From: Sphingomonas sp. IC081
Lineage (GTDB): Bacteria > Pseudomonadota > Alphaproteobacteria > Sphingomonadales > Sphingomonadaceae
Assembly: GCF_006874585.1 (NCBI RefSeq)
Contig: NZ_CP029761.1
Location: forward strand, 197,001-261,000
Reading direction: 5' to 3'
Length of the DNA: 64,000 nucleotides
Positions 16,375 to 24,703 of the stretch are shown here, one piece after another. Position numbers and translations under genes: made by a program. The notes below the pieces were generated by a model. That model was not told the DNA's origin, did not search any database, and was given only the letters and a program-made list of their open reading frames with translations. The stretch's first letter is position 1, and each line of letters begins with the position of its first letter.

Positions 16375-17562
16375 ATGAGTGCAGGCCATATTGTCCCCAC
16401 GCGGCGAAAGCCCGGGCGCCGGGCACTGCTGGATGGCAACTTTGCGCGGCGCACGCTGCCGCTGCGCGAGACCGAATACTGCATCTGGGATACCGAACTG
16501 GCTGGTTTCGGACTGCGCGTCAGGCCGACCGGCAAGTACTACTGGTTCGTTCGGTTACGCCATCGCGGAAAGCATCGCCGGATCACTCTGGGGCGGTCTG
16601 ATGAACTCGCGGCAGACCTTGCACGGACACAGGCCCGCCGATTGCTGGCCGAAGTGGCGCTTGATGGTTTGCCCAAGCGGGCGGTGGTCAAGGCGACGCC
16701 AATCATGTCGGATTTCGTCGACACCTACTGGGACGATCTTTCGCGGGTCTGGAAAGCTTCGACCTCCAAGCGAAACTGGAACGCGTGGAAGACTGTCATC
16801 GCACCGACCTTCGGGACGATGCGGGTGGCTGACATTCTGCCCGCCGACATTCATCGCTGGCGCGACGACTGTGCGGGCACGCGGGAAGGGCTGTTCAATC
16901 GCGCCCTGCCGGTATTGGCATCGCTACTAAACTATGCCGAGGCGCTCCGCTTGCGGCGCAAAGGATCCAACCCCTGTCGGGGAATGCCACGCTACAAACG
17001 TCAACCGAAGGAGCGATACCTGACGCCAGCCGAGTATCGTAGGATTGGTGCGGCACTGCGTGAGCAGGAAGCAGCCTATCCCGCTCAGGTAGCAATCGTG
17101 CGGCTACTACTGTTTACCGGCGCGCGCGTCGGGGAGATACAGGATCTCCGCTGGGAATGGGTGCAGCCGCCGCGTCTCCTCTTGCCGGACAGCAAGACGG
17201 GAGCAAAGACGATCTGGCTCAACAGCCAGGCGCTCGAAGTGCTAGAAGGGATCAACCGCCGCGAGGACACCACGCTCGTCTTCCCAAACCGTGCCGGGAC
17301 CGGGCCGCTCAATTTCGGCAATTGGTGGCTCCCATTCCGTGCGCACTGTGCCTTGCCCGATGTCCGGGTCCACGACCTGCGGCATAGCTTTGCATCGACC
17401 GCGATCATGGACAATGTTCCGCTCGCGACCATCGGCAGGCTGCTCGGGCATGTCCTGCCCGAAACGACTGCCAAGTACGCCCACCTTTCCGATGACGTGA
17501 TCGGTGATGCCGCCAACCGCATCGCCGGATCGCTGGCGCGGGCGATAGGGTTGCGATCTTGA
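16375..17562 (+). CDS. Tyrosine recombinase / integrase, first of a tandem pair
   Basis: Recombinase of 395 residues from the ATG at 16375. An arm-binding domain of the DUF4102 type (FGLRVRPTGKYYWFVRLR) is followed by the core-binding domain (FVDTYWDDLSRVWKAST) and a catalytic domain with LLLFTGARVGEI (Arg), HDLRHSFAS (His-x-x-Arg), LLGH and TAKYAHLS (Tyr nucleophile). All catalytic residues are present. The start is uncertain because no ribosome binding site is visible; an ATG at 16249 is an alternative. The downstream recombinase begins within its stop codon. Confidence 0.85.
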   Translation: MSAGHIVPTRRKPGRRALLDGNFARRTLPLRETEYCIWDTELAGFGLRVRPTGKYYWFVRLRHRGKHRRITLGRSDELAADLARTQARRLLAEVALDGLPKRAVVKATPIMSDFVDTYWDDLSRVWKASTSKRNWNAWKTVIAPTFGTMRVADILPADIHRWRDDCAGTREGLFNRALPVLASLLNYAEALRLRRKGSNPCRGMPRYKRQPKERYLTPAEYRRIGAALREQEAAYPAQVAIVRLLLFTGARVGEIQDLRWEWVQPPRLLLPDSKTGAKTIWLNSQALEVLEGINRREDTTLVFPNRAGTGPLNFGNWWLPFRAHCALPDVRVHDLRHSFASTAIMDNVPLATIGRLLGHVLPETTAKYAHLSDDVIGDAANRIAGSLARAIGLRS

Positions 17563-18755
17563 CCGCCGCTAGTCTCAAGCGGATCGTCGAGGAGGCGCTT
17601 GCCGAGGTCGGCGCGAACGTCAACTTCCTGCTTGTGCCGAAGGGCAAGGCGCGGTCCACGACGTGGCTCGGGATTGAGCACGGCTTCGGCATCCGGCACT
17701 ACCCGAGTGGCCGCAATGTCTACATCGTGCAGACGCGCATGGCGGGCAGGCTGCGGACTGTCACCATTGGCCCGGCCTCGGTTCTTACCCACCACCAGGC
17801 GCAAATGGTCGCGCGGCGCATCATCGCCTACGCGCAGGTCGGCCGCGATCCGGCAACCGACCGCAAACGAATCCGCTCCGCGCCCCGGTTCGACGATTTT
17901 CTGAATGAGTATTGGTCACGTTGGTCGCCGCAGTGGAAGGCATCGACGCTTGCGACCCATGACGGCTATCGCCGCCAGTATCTCGATGGTGCCTTCAAGG
18001 GCGTCTTCATTGACGAGCTGAACGAAGAGCATGTGACCAAGTGGTTCGCGGATCTCAACAACCGCACCAGCCCTGGCGCGGCAAACCGAACACTCGAGAT
18101 CCTCAAGAACATGCTCAACAAGGCCGAGATCTGGGGATACCGGCTTGAAAACACCAATCCCTGCCGATCAGTAAGGCCGAACAAGCGCCGGCAGTGCGAG
18201 CGATTTCTATCTGCCGACGAACTCGCGCGATTCGGGGAAGTGCTCAATGAACTGCGCGCCAGTGACAATCTCACGATCCGATCGGGCTGTGCTGTCATCA
18301 CGCTGCTGCTGCTGACCGGTTGCCGCTACCGAGAAATCCTATCTCTCAAGTGGCGTGACGTGAAAGGCAACCGCCTGCTGCTGCGCGATAGCAAGACTGG
18401 CCCGCGCACGGTTTGGCTCGGCTCGGCGGCGCGCGAGGTCATCGACGGTCTGCCTCGCCATCCGAAGATTCCGTGGCTGTTCTGGAACTACCAATACCGC
18501 AGGCCGATCTCCTGCATCCGGCATCTATGGGGGACGATCCTTGAGCGTACCAATCTTGGCAGACTGCGCATCCACGACCTGCGCCACACCTTCGCCAGCC
18601 ATGCCGCGATGGGCAAGGAAACCTTGCCAATGATCGGGCGGCTGCTCGGCCATGCCAACCACCAGTCGACCGCGCGCTACGCCCATTTCGATGACGAGCA
18701 CTTGCTGGACGCCGCGCAGCAGGTCGGCGATGCGGTTCAAAGCCTACTGGCTTGA
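17559..18755 (+). CDS. Tyrosine recombinase / integrase, second of a tandem pair
   Basis: Recombinase of 398 residues starting at a TTG that overlaps the first recombinase stop (TTGA), so the two are translationally coupled. The catalytic residues are LLLLTGCRYREI (Arg), HDLRHTFAS, LLGH and TARYAHFD (Tyr). It is clearly related to, but diverged from, the upstream gene. Paired tyrosine recombinases usually belong to one mobile unit in which both act together, but this is inference. An inverted repeat sits directly after its stop codon. Confidence 0.85.
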   Translation: MTAASLKRIVEEALAEVGANVNFLLVPKGKARSTTWLGIEHGFGIRHYPSGRNVYIVQTRMAGRLRTVTIGPASVLTHHQAQMVARRIIAYAQVGRDPATDRKRIRSAPRFDDFLNEYWSRWSPQWKASTLATHDGYRRQYLDGAFKGVFIDELNEEHVTKWFADLNNRTSPGAANRTLEILKNMLNKAEIWGYRLENTNPCRSVRPNKRRQCERFLSADELARFGEVLNELRASDNLTIRSGCAVITLLLLTGCRYREILSLKWRDVKGNRLLLRDSKTGPRTVWLGSAAREVIDGLPRHPKIPWLFWNYQYRRPISCIRHLWGTILERTNLGRLRIHDLRHTFASHAAMGKETLPMIGRLLGHANHQSTARYAHFDDEHLLDAAQQVGDAVQSLLA

Positions 18756-18758
18756 TGG

Positions 18759-18810
18759 CGATCGCAAAGTCCATGTTCGATCAAAAGGCGTTGGTGGGAC
18801 TTTGCGATCG
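18759..18810. repeat. 14-bp inverted repeat after the recombinase pair
   Basis: CGATCGCAAAGTCC (18759-18772) recurs as its exact reverse complement at 18797-18810, with a 24-base spacer. No T-run follows, so a simple terminator is unlikely. A recombinase binding or attachment site is possible. Confidence 0.6.
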
Positions 18811-19166
18811 TTCAGTGGCCATGTCTTGTGATCTATTGGCCGACAACTCCTGCATCGACTTTAAACCGTCAGCTTGCTTAAGGGCAAGTCATTCTACCAA
18901 AAGGACCGAAGCCAGCGGGCTTATATCAGATAAATCACGTCGAGCACAGTATAACGGTAAACAGATTGATGGCCGCACTTCAATTGACATCTGGTGGCAT
19001 CAATCTTGAAGCCGATGGCAGACAAGCAGCGTTGTGAAGGACGTCGCCATGTCGTTGCCCTAACCGCCCAGCGGGATTCGTCGGTTGGCATCGCTCGGAA
19101 TCACCCGTATTGAATGCGCGGGTCGGTCGGCGGTGCATCCGTTCAATGGGGCCAGGGGAGATTCTG
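18811..19166. other. Gene-free stretch
   Basis: About 350 bases between the recombinase pair and the LysR gene, less GC-rich than the surroundings. One 85-codon frame begins at the recombinase stop but has no ribosome binding site and no recognisable motif, so it is not called as a gene. Confidence 0.35.
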
Positions 19167-20048
19167 ATGGAAATGCAGCAGGTTCGCTATTTCACTGCGG
19201 TGGCGCGAACGCTCAATTTTACGCGCGCCGCAGAAGAGTGCAACGTCACTCAACCCGCTCTGACGCGGGCCATCAAGCAGCTTGAGTTTGAATTGGGCGG
19301 CGATCTTATCCGGCGCGAAGGGCGCAACACGCATCTCACCGATCTTGGCAACAAGATGCTGCCGATATTGCGCCAATGTCATGAAGCGGCGCTGGCAGCG
19401 TCCGCTTTGGCAAAGGCTGTCAGCAAGGGCCAGATTTCCACTTTGACCATGGCGGTGGCGCGATCGCTCGACACCGCTCTGATCATGGGCCCTTTGCAGG
19501 AACTCTATCCGGTTTTTCCCGGCATCCAGATCAAATTGAAGCGCAGCAATGCGATGGAAATTGCGGCGATGCTGAAATCGGGCGACGTTGATATTGCCAT
19601 CGGTGGCCCTCTGAATGAGACTTGGGATCGGCTTGAGGCATGGCCGATGTTCAATGAATCCTTCGAGCTGGTCGTTGGTTCCGGCCACGCTTTGGCCATG
19701 CTCAATTCTGTCGATCTTGATGTCGAACTGATCCGAGGAGAACAGTTTCTGCTGCTGAGCGGCGCCGATCTCACGGACTATGAACGGGAACGGCTCGGTA
19801 CGGTTGGAATCAACCTGATCAATGCCCATGAGGTTGATTCAAGTCACGATATGGAGACCATGGTAGCCGCAGGCTTCGGCATCGCCGTTGCCCCCAACCA
19901 TGCCTTGCGTTCGGCCCAGTTGCACAGGCTCAACTTGTCCGGCTTGGATGTGGAACGCACCGTCGCGGTCTATACGGTGGCTGGGCGGCCGAAATCGCGC
20001 GAAACCTCGGCCTTGCTCAATTTGCTACGGGGAAAGCACTGGGAGTAG
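19167..20048 (+). CDS. LysR family transcriptional regulator
   Basis: Regulator of 293 residues beginning MEMQQVRYF, with the winged helix NFTRAAEECNVTQPALTRAI. It is a paralogue of the regulator at 3147. AGGGGAG lies about 8 bases before the ATG, which fixes this start and supports the matching start in the paralogue. The effector domain contains the expected AVAPNHALRS region. It converges with, and overlaps by 32 bases, the AhpC/TSA-like gene, so both strands carry coding sequence there. Confidence 0.9.
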   Translation: MEMQQVRYFTAVARTLNFTRAAEECNVTQPALTRAIKQLEFELGGDLIRREGRNTHLTDLGNKMLPILRQCHEAALAASALAKAVSKGQISTLTMAVARSLDTALIMGPLQELYPVFPGIQIKLKRSNAMEIAAMLKSGDVDIAIGGPLNETWDRLEAWPMFNESFELVVGSGHALAMLNSVDLDVELIRGEQFLLLSGADLTDYERERLGTVGINLINAHEVDSSHDMETMVAAGFGIAVAPNHALRSAQLHRLNLSGLDVERTVAVYTVAGRPKSRETSALLNLLRGKHWE

Positions 20049-20745
20049 CCATTACGGCTTCGGCTGCCATGCGAAGGTCTTCGATTTCAAGCCGGCGGCG
20101 GTAATCAGGATCGACATGGCGTGCCGTGATTAAGCCGTTTTGCGCCACCACAAAGACCGATGGGATTGGCATGATCCAGCCATCCTGATTCTGAAACTTG
20201 GGAATATCCAAACCCAATCCCGCGATCAGCGAAGCCATGGCGTCATCGACCCAGATCGCGAGATTGAGTGACAGGGCGTAGCCATTGCCAATGTCGGTCA
20301 GGAACGGAAAATTCCCGCCCGATTCCGTCTTCATCGCTCTGGTGTGGACTTGCGTTTCGGCCGATATCGCAACGATCTGAACCGGGGCGATTGCCTCTTC
20401 GATCCCAGACAAGCCGATTGCGTTGAGGCGGCAATAGGGGCACCAATGCCCGCGCAGAAAAGTGATCACCACCGGCGCCACCTCCAGCATCTGCTGAAGG
20501 CTGACCAAACGGCCCTGATCGTCAGGCAAGATGAAATCCGGCATCGGCTCACCAACCTGCGGCGCGCTGACACCTGCCTTGGCCTGCTCCAGGCGGTGAA
20601 TGAAATCATCGACCTGCTGGCAGTAAGTCGGTGAAAGCTCCTCCATTCTTTCGGCGACGAAGCGAAGCTTCTCGCCAAGTGTGCCGTAGAGGTTGCGCGC
20701 TTCTTCAAAGGTGCTTTCGAGAGCGGCTGTCAGCGTTTCCGCCAT
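20017..20745 (-). CDS. AhpC/TSA-family thioredoxin-fold protein (peroxiredoxin-like)
   Basis: Protein of 242 residues with a long helical N-terminus (residues 1-60) and a thioredoxin-fold core: MPDFILPDDQGRL, VVITFLRGHWCPYC (Cys102, Cys105), then VQIVAISAET and MPIPSVFVV. It is the longest of the three paralogues in the window. AGGGA lies eight bases before the chosen ATG. It is divergent from the DUF302-yedE-olsA operon across about 200 bases and convergent with its LysR neighbour. Peroxide or thiol reduction is inferred; the CxxC is atypical for true peroxiredoxins. Confidence 0.8.
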   Translation of the reverse strand: MAETLTAALESTFEEARNLYGTLGEKLRFVAERMEELSPTYCQQVDDFIHRLEQAKAGVSAPQVGEPMPDFILPDDQGRLVSLQQMLEVAPVVITFLRGHWCPYCRLNAIGLSGIEEAIAPVQIVAISAETQVHTRAMKTESGGNFPFLTDIGNGYALSLNLAIWVDDAMASLIAGLGLDIPKFQNQDGWIMPIPSVFVVAQNGLITARHVDPDYRRRLEIEDLRMAAEAVMATPSAFPVAN

Positions 20746-20951
20746 GTGTGTTTCCCTGCCCGTGCCTGTTGCCATCGTATCTCTGGCTATACTGTTTGGG
20801 CAACGGTCTACAGCACCCGGCCAGAATCGAAAATGCCGCAAGGTTATGACTGTCATGTCGGAATGCGATTTCAGTTGCGGGGGCTGAACGGGCAAATGGC
20901 GGCGCGGGAACACATCCTCGCCCCAATTTCGCAACCGTAAAGGAGCCCTCC

Positions 20952-21452
20952 GTGAATAAAATGCTAACTTCGCTGTCCGCCATCATGATGATTGCACCGA
21001 CCGCTGTTGCCGCGCAGGCCCCTGATCAGCCTGCTGCAACCACGATCGCGCCGACCGCAACCGCGCAAGGCGTTGTGCGGATCCGCAGCCTGTATGGCAT
21101 CGACGAGACCGTGCGTCGGCTGAAGGCCGATATTGCAGACAAGGGCATCCGGTTTTTCACCGAGATTGACCAGTCACAGCTGGGCGCGGGCGCCGATATC
21201 ACCATTCGCCCGTCGCGCTTGATCCTGTTTGGTAATCCGCCGCTCGGCGTGCAGTTCTTGTCGTCCAACCCCTACTCGGGTCTCGATTGGCCGGTGCGGA
21301 TGCTGATCCTTGAAGAAGCCGATGGCAGCGTCAGCGTGGCCTGGACCGAGTTCGGCTACATCGCCAACCGCTTCGACATCAAGGACCGCGATGCGCAGTT
21401 TGCGATGGCCAATGCGGTTGCCATGTCGATCGCGTCGAGCGTCACCCGGTGA
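20952..21452 (+). CDS. Exported DUF302 protein
   Basis: Secreted or periplasmic protein of 166 residues with a signal peptide (about residues 1-21, ending AVAA) and a DUF302 domain: VRIRSLYGIDETVRRLKADI, then FTEIDQSQLG, PSRLILFGNPPLG and GLDWPVRMLI. The start is GTG with AAGGAG about eight bases upstream. DUF302 proteins recur near sulfur and redox genes but their biochemistry is unclear. Its stop overlaps the yedE-like GTG start by four bases, making it the first gene of a three-gene operon. Confidence 0.85.
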   Translation: MNKMLTSLSAIMMIAPTAVAAQAPDQPAATTIAPTATAQGVVRIRSLYGIDETVRRLKADIADKGIRFFTEIDQSQLGAGADITIRPSRLILFGNPPLGVQFLSSNPYSGLDWPVRMLILEEADGSVSVAWTEFGYIANRFDIKDRDAQFAMANAVAMSIASSVTR

Positions 21453-22405
21453 CCATTCCGGTTGCCAGTGCGGCGTTTCTCCTGGCAGCCATATGCGCCG
21501 CGCTGATGGGCTTTGCCATCCAGCGCGGCGCAACCTGCATGGTCGCGGCGGTCAATGAAATTGTCCACGACCGAAAGCCGAACCGGTTGTTGGCGATGGC
21601 GGAAACCTCGCTGTGGGTCGCCGGCGGGCTGCTCACCGCGCGCGCGCTTGGCGTGCTCCCGCAGTTTCCGGGCGGTTTTGCATTGACCGGCTGGACGCTG
21701 CTGGGCGGCGCGTTGCTGGGCGTAGGCGCGCAGATCAACCGCGCCTGCGTGTTCGGTTCGGTCGCCCACATTGGTTCGGGCAATATTGCTTACCTCACCA
21801 GTCCATTTGGCTTTTATGTTGGAGCGGTGACATTTGCCCCGCTCTTCGCGGCGATGCGGCCGGAACCGATGGCAACGTTGGCACCTGCGTCGACCTTGCC
21901 GATGTGGCTGGCGCCGCTGTTTCTGGCCTATGCAGTGTGGCGACTGGTGACGATTTTTCGCGATCCGCGCCGGGAGGGTTTCCACTGGCGAACCGTCTGG
22001 CGGCCGCATGAAGCGACGATTTTCATCGGCATCAATTTCGTGATCCTCTTCGTGGTCGCGGGCGCCTGGGCTTACACCGATCTGTTCATTCAACTTGCGG
22101 CGGGCATGGCGCCGGCGGCGGTGGTGCAGAGCCTGCTGCTGCTCGCATTGCTGGTTGGCGCGTCGATCGGCGGCTGGACGGCCGGGGCGTTCAACTGGCG
22201 CTGGCCGAGCTGGCGTTTGATGCTGCGGTGCTTCCTCGGCGGCATGTTGATGGGGTGGGGCAGCTTGCTGATCCCTGGCAGCAATGACGGGTTGATCCTG
22301 GTCGGCCTGCCCTTGCTGTGGAGCTATGCGTGGGTTGCCGTGCTGGTGATGTGCGTGACGATCTGGGCGGCGATCCTCGCCGAACGCCGATTTTTGCGGC
22401 CGTGA
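21449..22405 (+). CDS. YeeE/YedE-family transporter
   Basis: Membrane protein of 318 residues with about nine to ten helices. YeeE/YedE motifs are present: GFAIQRGATCMVAA with the conserved Cys of the thiosulfate path, QINRACVFGSVAHIG, LTSPFGFYVGA and GGMLMGWGSLLIPGSND. Characterised relatives import thiosulfate; another sulfur compound is possible. It starts at a GTG overlapping the DUF302 stop and overlaps the acyltransferase start by four bases. It is the intact paralogue of the start-deficient gene at 11409. Confidence 0.85.
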   Translation: MTIPVASAAFLLAAICAALMGFAIQRGATCMVAAVNEIVHDRKPNRLLAMAETSLWVAGGLLTARALGVLPQFPGGFALTGWTLLGGALLGVGAQINRACVFGSVAHIGSGNIAYLTSPFGFYVGAVTFAPLFAAMRPEPMATLAPASTLPMWLAPLFLAYAVWRLVTIFRDPRREGFHWRTVWRPHEATIFIGINFVILFVVAGAWAYTDLFIQLAAGMAPAAVVQSLLLLALLVGASIGGWTAGAFNWRWPSWRLMLRCFLGGMLMGWGSLLIPGSNDGLILVGLPLLWSYAWVAVLVMCVTIWAAILAERRFLRP

Positions 22406-23160
22406 AGGATCATTCAAGGCGCAGTTTTGGCCGAGCGCGGGCTGCGGCGACGCTGACGGCGGCGGCCTGGCGTATACCGCCATGGATGATCAGCGCGGCT
22501 GCCGACCGTCGCAGCCATGAGCGCGCATTTTTCCGGGCGATCAATCGAGGCTTCGGCCTTTCGGTCGAATGGCACGGCAGCATATCCGCGCAGGCAGGTA
22601 CCCTGTTTGTGATGAACCACATCAGCTGGGCCGACATCCCGGTCATGCTCTCGCTGCTCGATGCCGATTTTGTCGCTCGCGCTGACCTGCGGAACTGGCC
22701 GGTCATCGGCAGGTTGGCTCAGCGCCTTGGCCCGGTGTTCGTCGAGCGGCAGCGCAAGGGCAGCACTCAGGGGCAAGTCGAGGCGATCCGCGAACGGCTG
22801 GCGTCGGGGCGATCGGTAATCCTGTGTGCCGAGGGCACAACCTCGGATGGCAGCGGAATTCTGCCGTTCCGTACCAGCCTGTTCGCGGCGGCCGATGCAG
22901 CCATCGCGGTCCAACCCGTCATCCTCGCCTATCTCGCCCGTGATGGGACTGCTCTAACGCCGCAGCGCCGACGCGAAGTGGCCTGGATCGGCGATGATGA
23001 CCTGGTTTCGGGCGCAGCGCGTCTGTCGCGGCAGATGACGCTGGCGCGCGCCGTTTTCTTGCCGCCTGCCCCAATGGAAAACGACCGCAAGACTCTAGCC
23101 GCGCGCGTTCGCCAGCAGATGCTGGAAGCCTATGCCGCCGCGACAAACCGATCCCGATAG
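22402..23160 (+). CDS. olsA: Lyso-ornithine lipid O-acyltransferase
   Basis: PlsC-type 1-acyltransferase of 252 residues. The acceptor motif NHISWAD is at residues 72-78 (His73, Asp78), followed by GPVFVERQRKGS and the phosphate/substrate motif EGTTSDGSGILPFRTSLF. It completes ornithine lipids by adding the second acyl chain. The start GTG overlaps the upstream yedE-like stop by four bases. Its 3' end overlaps the convergent olsB by 31 bases, so the two acyltransferases of the same pathway lie tail to tail. A glycerolipid acyltransferase role is the alternative, but olsB supports OlsA. Confidence 0.85.
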   Translation: MKDHSRRSFGRARAAATLTAAAWRIPPWMISAAADRRSHERAFFRAINRGFGLSVEWHGSISAQAGTLFVMNHISWADIPVMLSLLDADFVARADLRNWPVIGRLAQRLGPVFVERQRKGSTQGQVEAIRERLASGRSVILCAEGTTSDGSGILPFRTSLFAAADAAIAVQPVILAYLARDGTALTPQRRREVAWIGDDDLVSGAARLSRQMTLARAVFLPPAPMENDRKTLAARVRQQMLEAYAAATNRSR

Positions 23161-23921
23161 CGCTGCGCAATGGCGCTGGTGGGCATCACGATGAACACAT
23201 CGGTGGTGTTGAATTCATGGTCGACGACTGCGCCATCGCCAACCATCGCGCCGACCCTGAGATAGGCCTTGATCAGCGGCGGCAGCTTGCGCATCACTTG
23301 GCGCGGATCGTAGGAGCCGTGCGGCAATTGGGCCATTTCGACAAAGCGATCCTCCAACGCCCGAACTCTCAGGGCGGGCGGCGCGAGATGATGGTGGTGC
23401 AGATAGGATAGCGTATCGGCGTGCTGTGCAGGGTCGGTGCCGTGAAAGCTGCCGCAACCGAACATCATGCTGATCTGGTTGTCTTCAAGGTATTGGGCGA
23501 TCCCGCGCCACAGCAGCTGAATGGTTGCGGCGTTGCGATAGCCAGCTGCAACGCAAGACCGGCCCAGTTCCAGCAATTCACCCGCTCCGCCTGCAAGCGG
23601 GCTGAGGTCATATTCCCCCGCGCTGTAGAAGCCTGAGTGCCGCTGCGCGACACTTTGGCGCAGCAGGCGATAGGTGCCCACCACCCGGCAGGCCCCGGCG
23701 CTGGAGTCTTCCACCAGCAAGTGGTCACAAACCGCATCATAGGGATCAATGTCCAAGGCGCGGCTATGGGAAAGATTGGCACCCAGCTCGCTGCGAAAGA
23801 CATCCCAGCGCAATTTCTGTGCCGCTTCGATATCGGCACAATCGCTCGCCAGGCGAACAGACAAACCGGATCGTGCCGGGCTCGGATCAAATCCGTGCGG
23901 CATTGAGTCTTGCTCAATCAT
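23130..23921 (-). CDS. olsB: L-ornithine N-alpha-acyltransferase
   Basis: GNAT-fold protein of 263 residues of the OlsB (hemolysin-like) family, which transfers a 3-hydroxyacyl chain from ACP to ornithine to give lyso-ornithine lipid. Visible features are LRWDVFRSELGA, DIDPYDAVCDHLLVED, VVGTYRLLR, ELGRSCVAAGYRN, MFGCGSFHGTDP and a C-terminal PPLIKAYLRVGAMVGDG. Several in-frame Met codons are possible starts; the ATG at 23921 has AGGA about 10 bases upstream. It converges on olsA. Ornithine lipids are phosphorus-free membrane lipids often made under phosphate limitation or stress. Confidence 0.85.
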   Translation of the reverse strand: MIEQDSMPHGFDPSPARSGLSVRLASDCADIEAAQKLRWDVFRSELGANLSHSRALDIDPYDAVCDHLLVEDSSAGACRVVGTYRLLRQSVAQRHSGFYSAGEYDLSPLAGGAGELLELGRSCVAAGYRNAATIQLLWRGIAQYLEDNQISMMFGCGSFHGTDPAQHADTLSYLHHHHLAPPALRVRALEDRFVEMAQLPHGSYDPRQVMRKLPPLIKAYLRVGAMVGDGAVVDHEFNTTDVFIVMPTSAIAQRYRDRFVAAA

Positions 23922-23971
23922 CTGCGTGCGATCCTGCGCGCCCATCAGTCCATCCATTTTCCAAAAGCAGA

Positions 23972-24004
23972 CTGGCACCTTGCATGAAATCTGCAAGGTG
24001 CCAG
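23972..24004 (-). terminator. Hairpin terminator after the cupin gene
   Basis: A perfect 13-base stem (23972-23984 with 23992-24004) around a seven-base loop. On the minus strand it is followed by TCTGCTTTT, a modest T-run, so it fits termination of the cupin transcript. Confidence 0.65.
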
Positions 24005-24039
24005 CAAGCCATTTTTATGCAGCGTCAAGACTATTTGTC

Positions 24040-24504
24040 TTACTGCATCGCGCTGCGGGTTTCCGCTTCATCATTGTGCACATCCGAAGAGTACAGCACC
24101 GCCACGGTCGTGCCGGTGTTCTTCCACCAGTGGGTCACACCATTGGTTTCGGTGGAAACCTCACCAGCGTTGTGCACGATCGGCACCTTGCAGGCCGAGC
24201 TGTATTCGGTGACCGAGCCGCTGGCGGTGAAGATCAGCGCCGGACGATCCTTGTGGCTGTGCATCGGCACCACGCCGCCCGGTTGAAGCACCAGCATCCG
24301 CAGACGCAGGCTGCGGCCCGCAACGCTGATCTCCGGGCCCAGATCGACAGTGCCGAGCACCGAGTCAGTCACGTCCGAAGGCATGGTCGCGGCACCCTTG
24401 AGCGGGTTGGCGCCTTCCTGGCCCAACGGGCACGAGCCAGCCAAAGCGGGAGTGGCCATGCCGGCCAAAGCAACCGCAGTCGCTACTGCAAGAATCTTCT
24501 TCAT
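24040..24504 (-). CDS. Exported cupin-domain protein
   Basis: Protein of 154 residues with a signal peptide (MKKILAVATAVALAGMATPALA, given here only as residues 1-22). The mature part carries a double-stranded beta-helix: MLVLQPGGVVPMHSH with metal-binding His, then RPALIFTASGSVTEY and GVTHWWKN with another His. Two cysteines (SCPLG and SACKV) could form a disulfide in the periplasm. AAGGA lies before the ATG. It stands alone, divergent from the bdhA operon. The substrate is unknown. Confidence 0.8.
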   Translation of the reverse strand: MKKILAVATAVALAGMATPALAGSCPLGQEGANPLKGAATMPSDVTDSVLGTVDLGPEISVAGRSLRLRMLVLQPGGVVPMHSHKDRPALIFTASGSVTEYSSACKVPIVHNAGEVSTETNGVTHWWKNTGTTVAVLYSSDVHNDEAETRSAMQ

Positions 24505-24703
24505 GGTTTTTCCTTCTGATAGAACAGGTTCGTCACCCAAATGAAGCAAGGGCAGCGATTATCTGTCCCCGGCGACGAGGCTACCAATTAGGACTGAAAG
24601 GGTGGGACAGCCATTCGCTTGTCGGCATGGCTTCGATGATCAAACGGCATTTCAGCCAACCGCCAACCATCGGCATATCCCGGTCATCGAACCACAAGGG
24701 AAT

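Noticed and set aside
18752..19009. 85-codon frame after the second recombinase
   Set aside because: No ribosome binding site or motif, and it begins inside the inverted repeat region.
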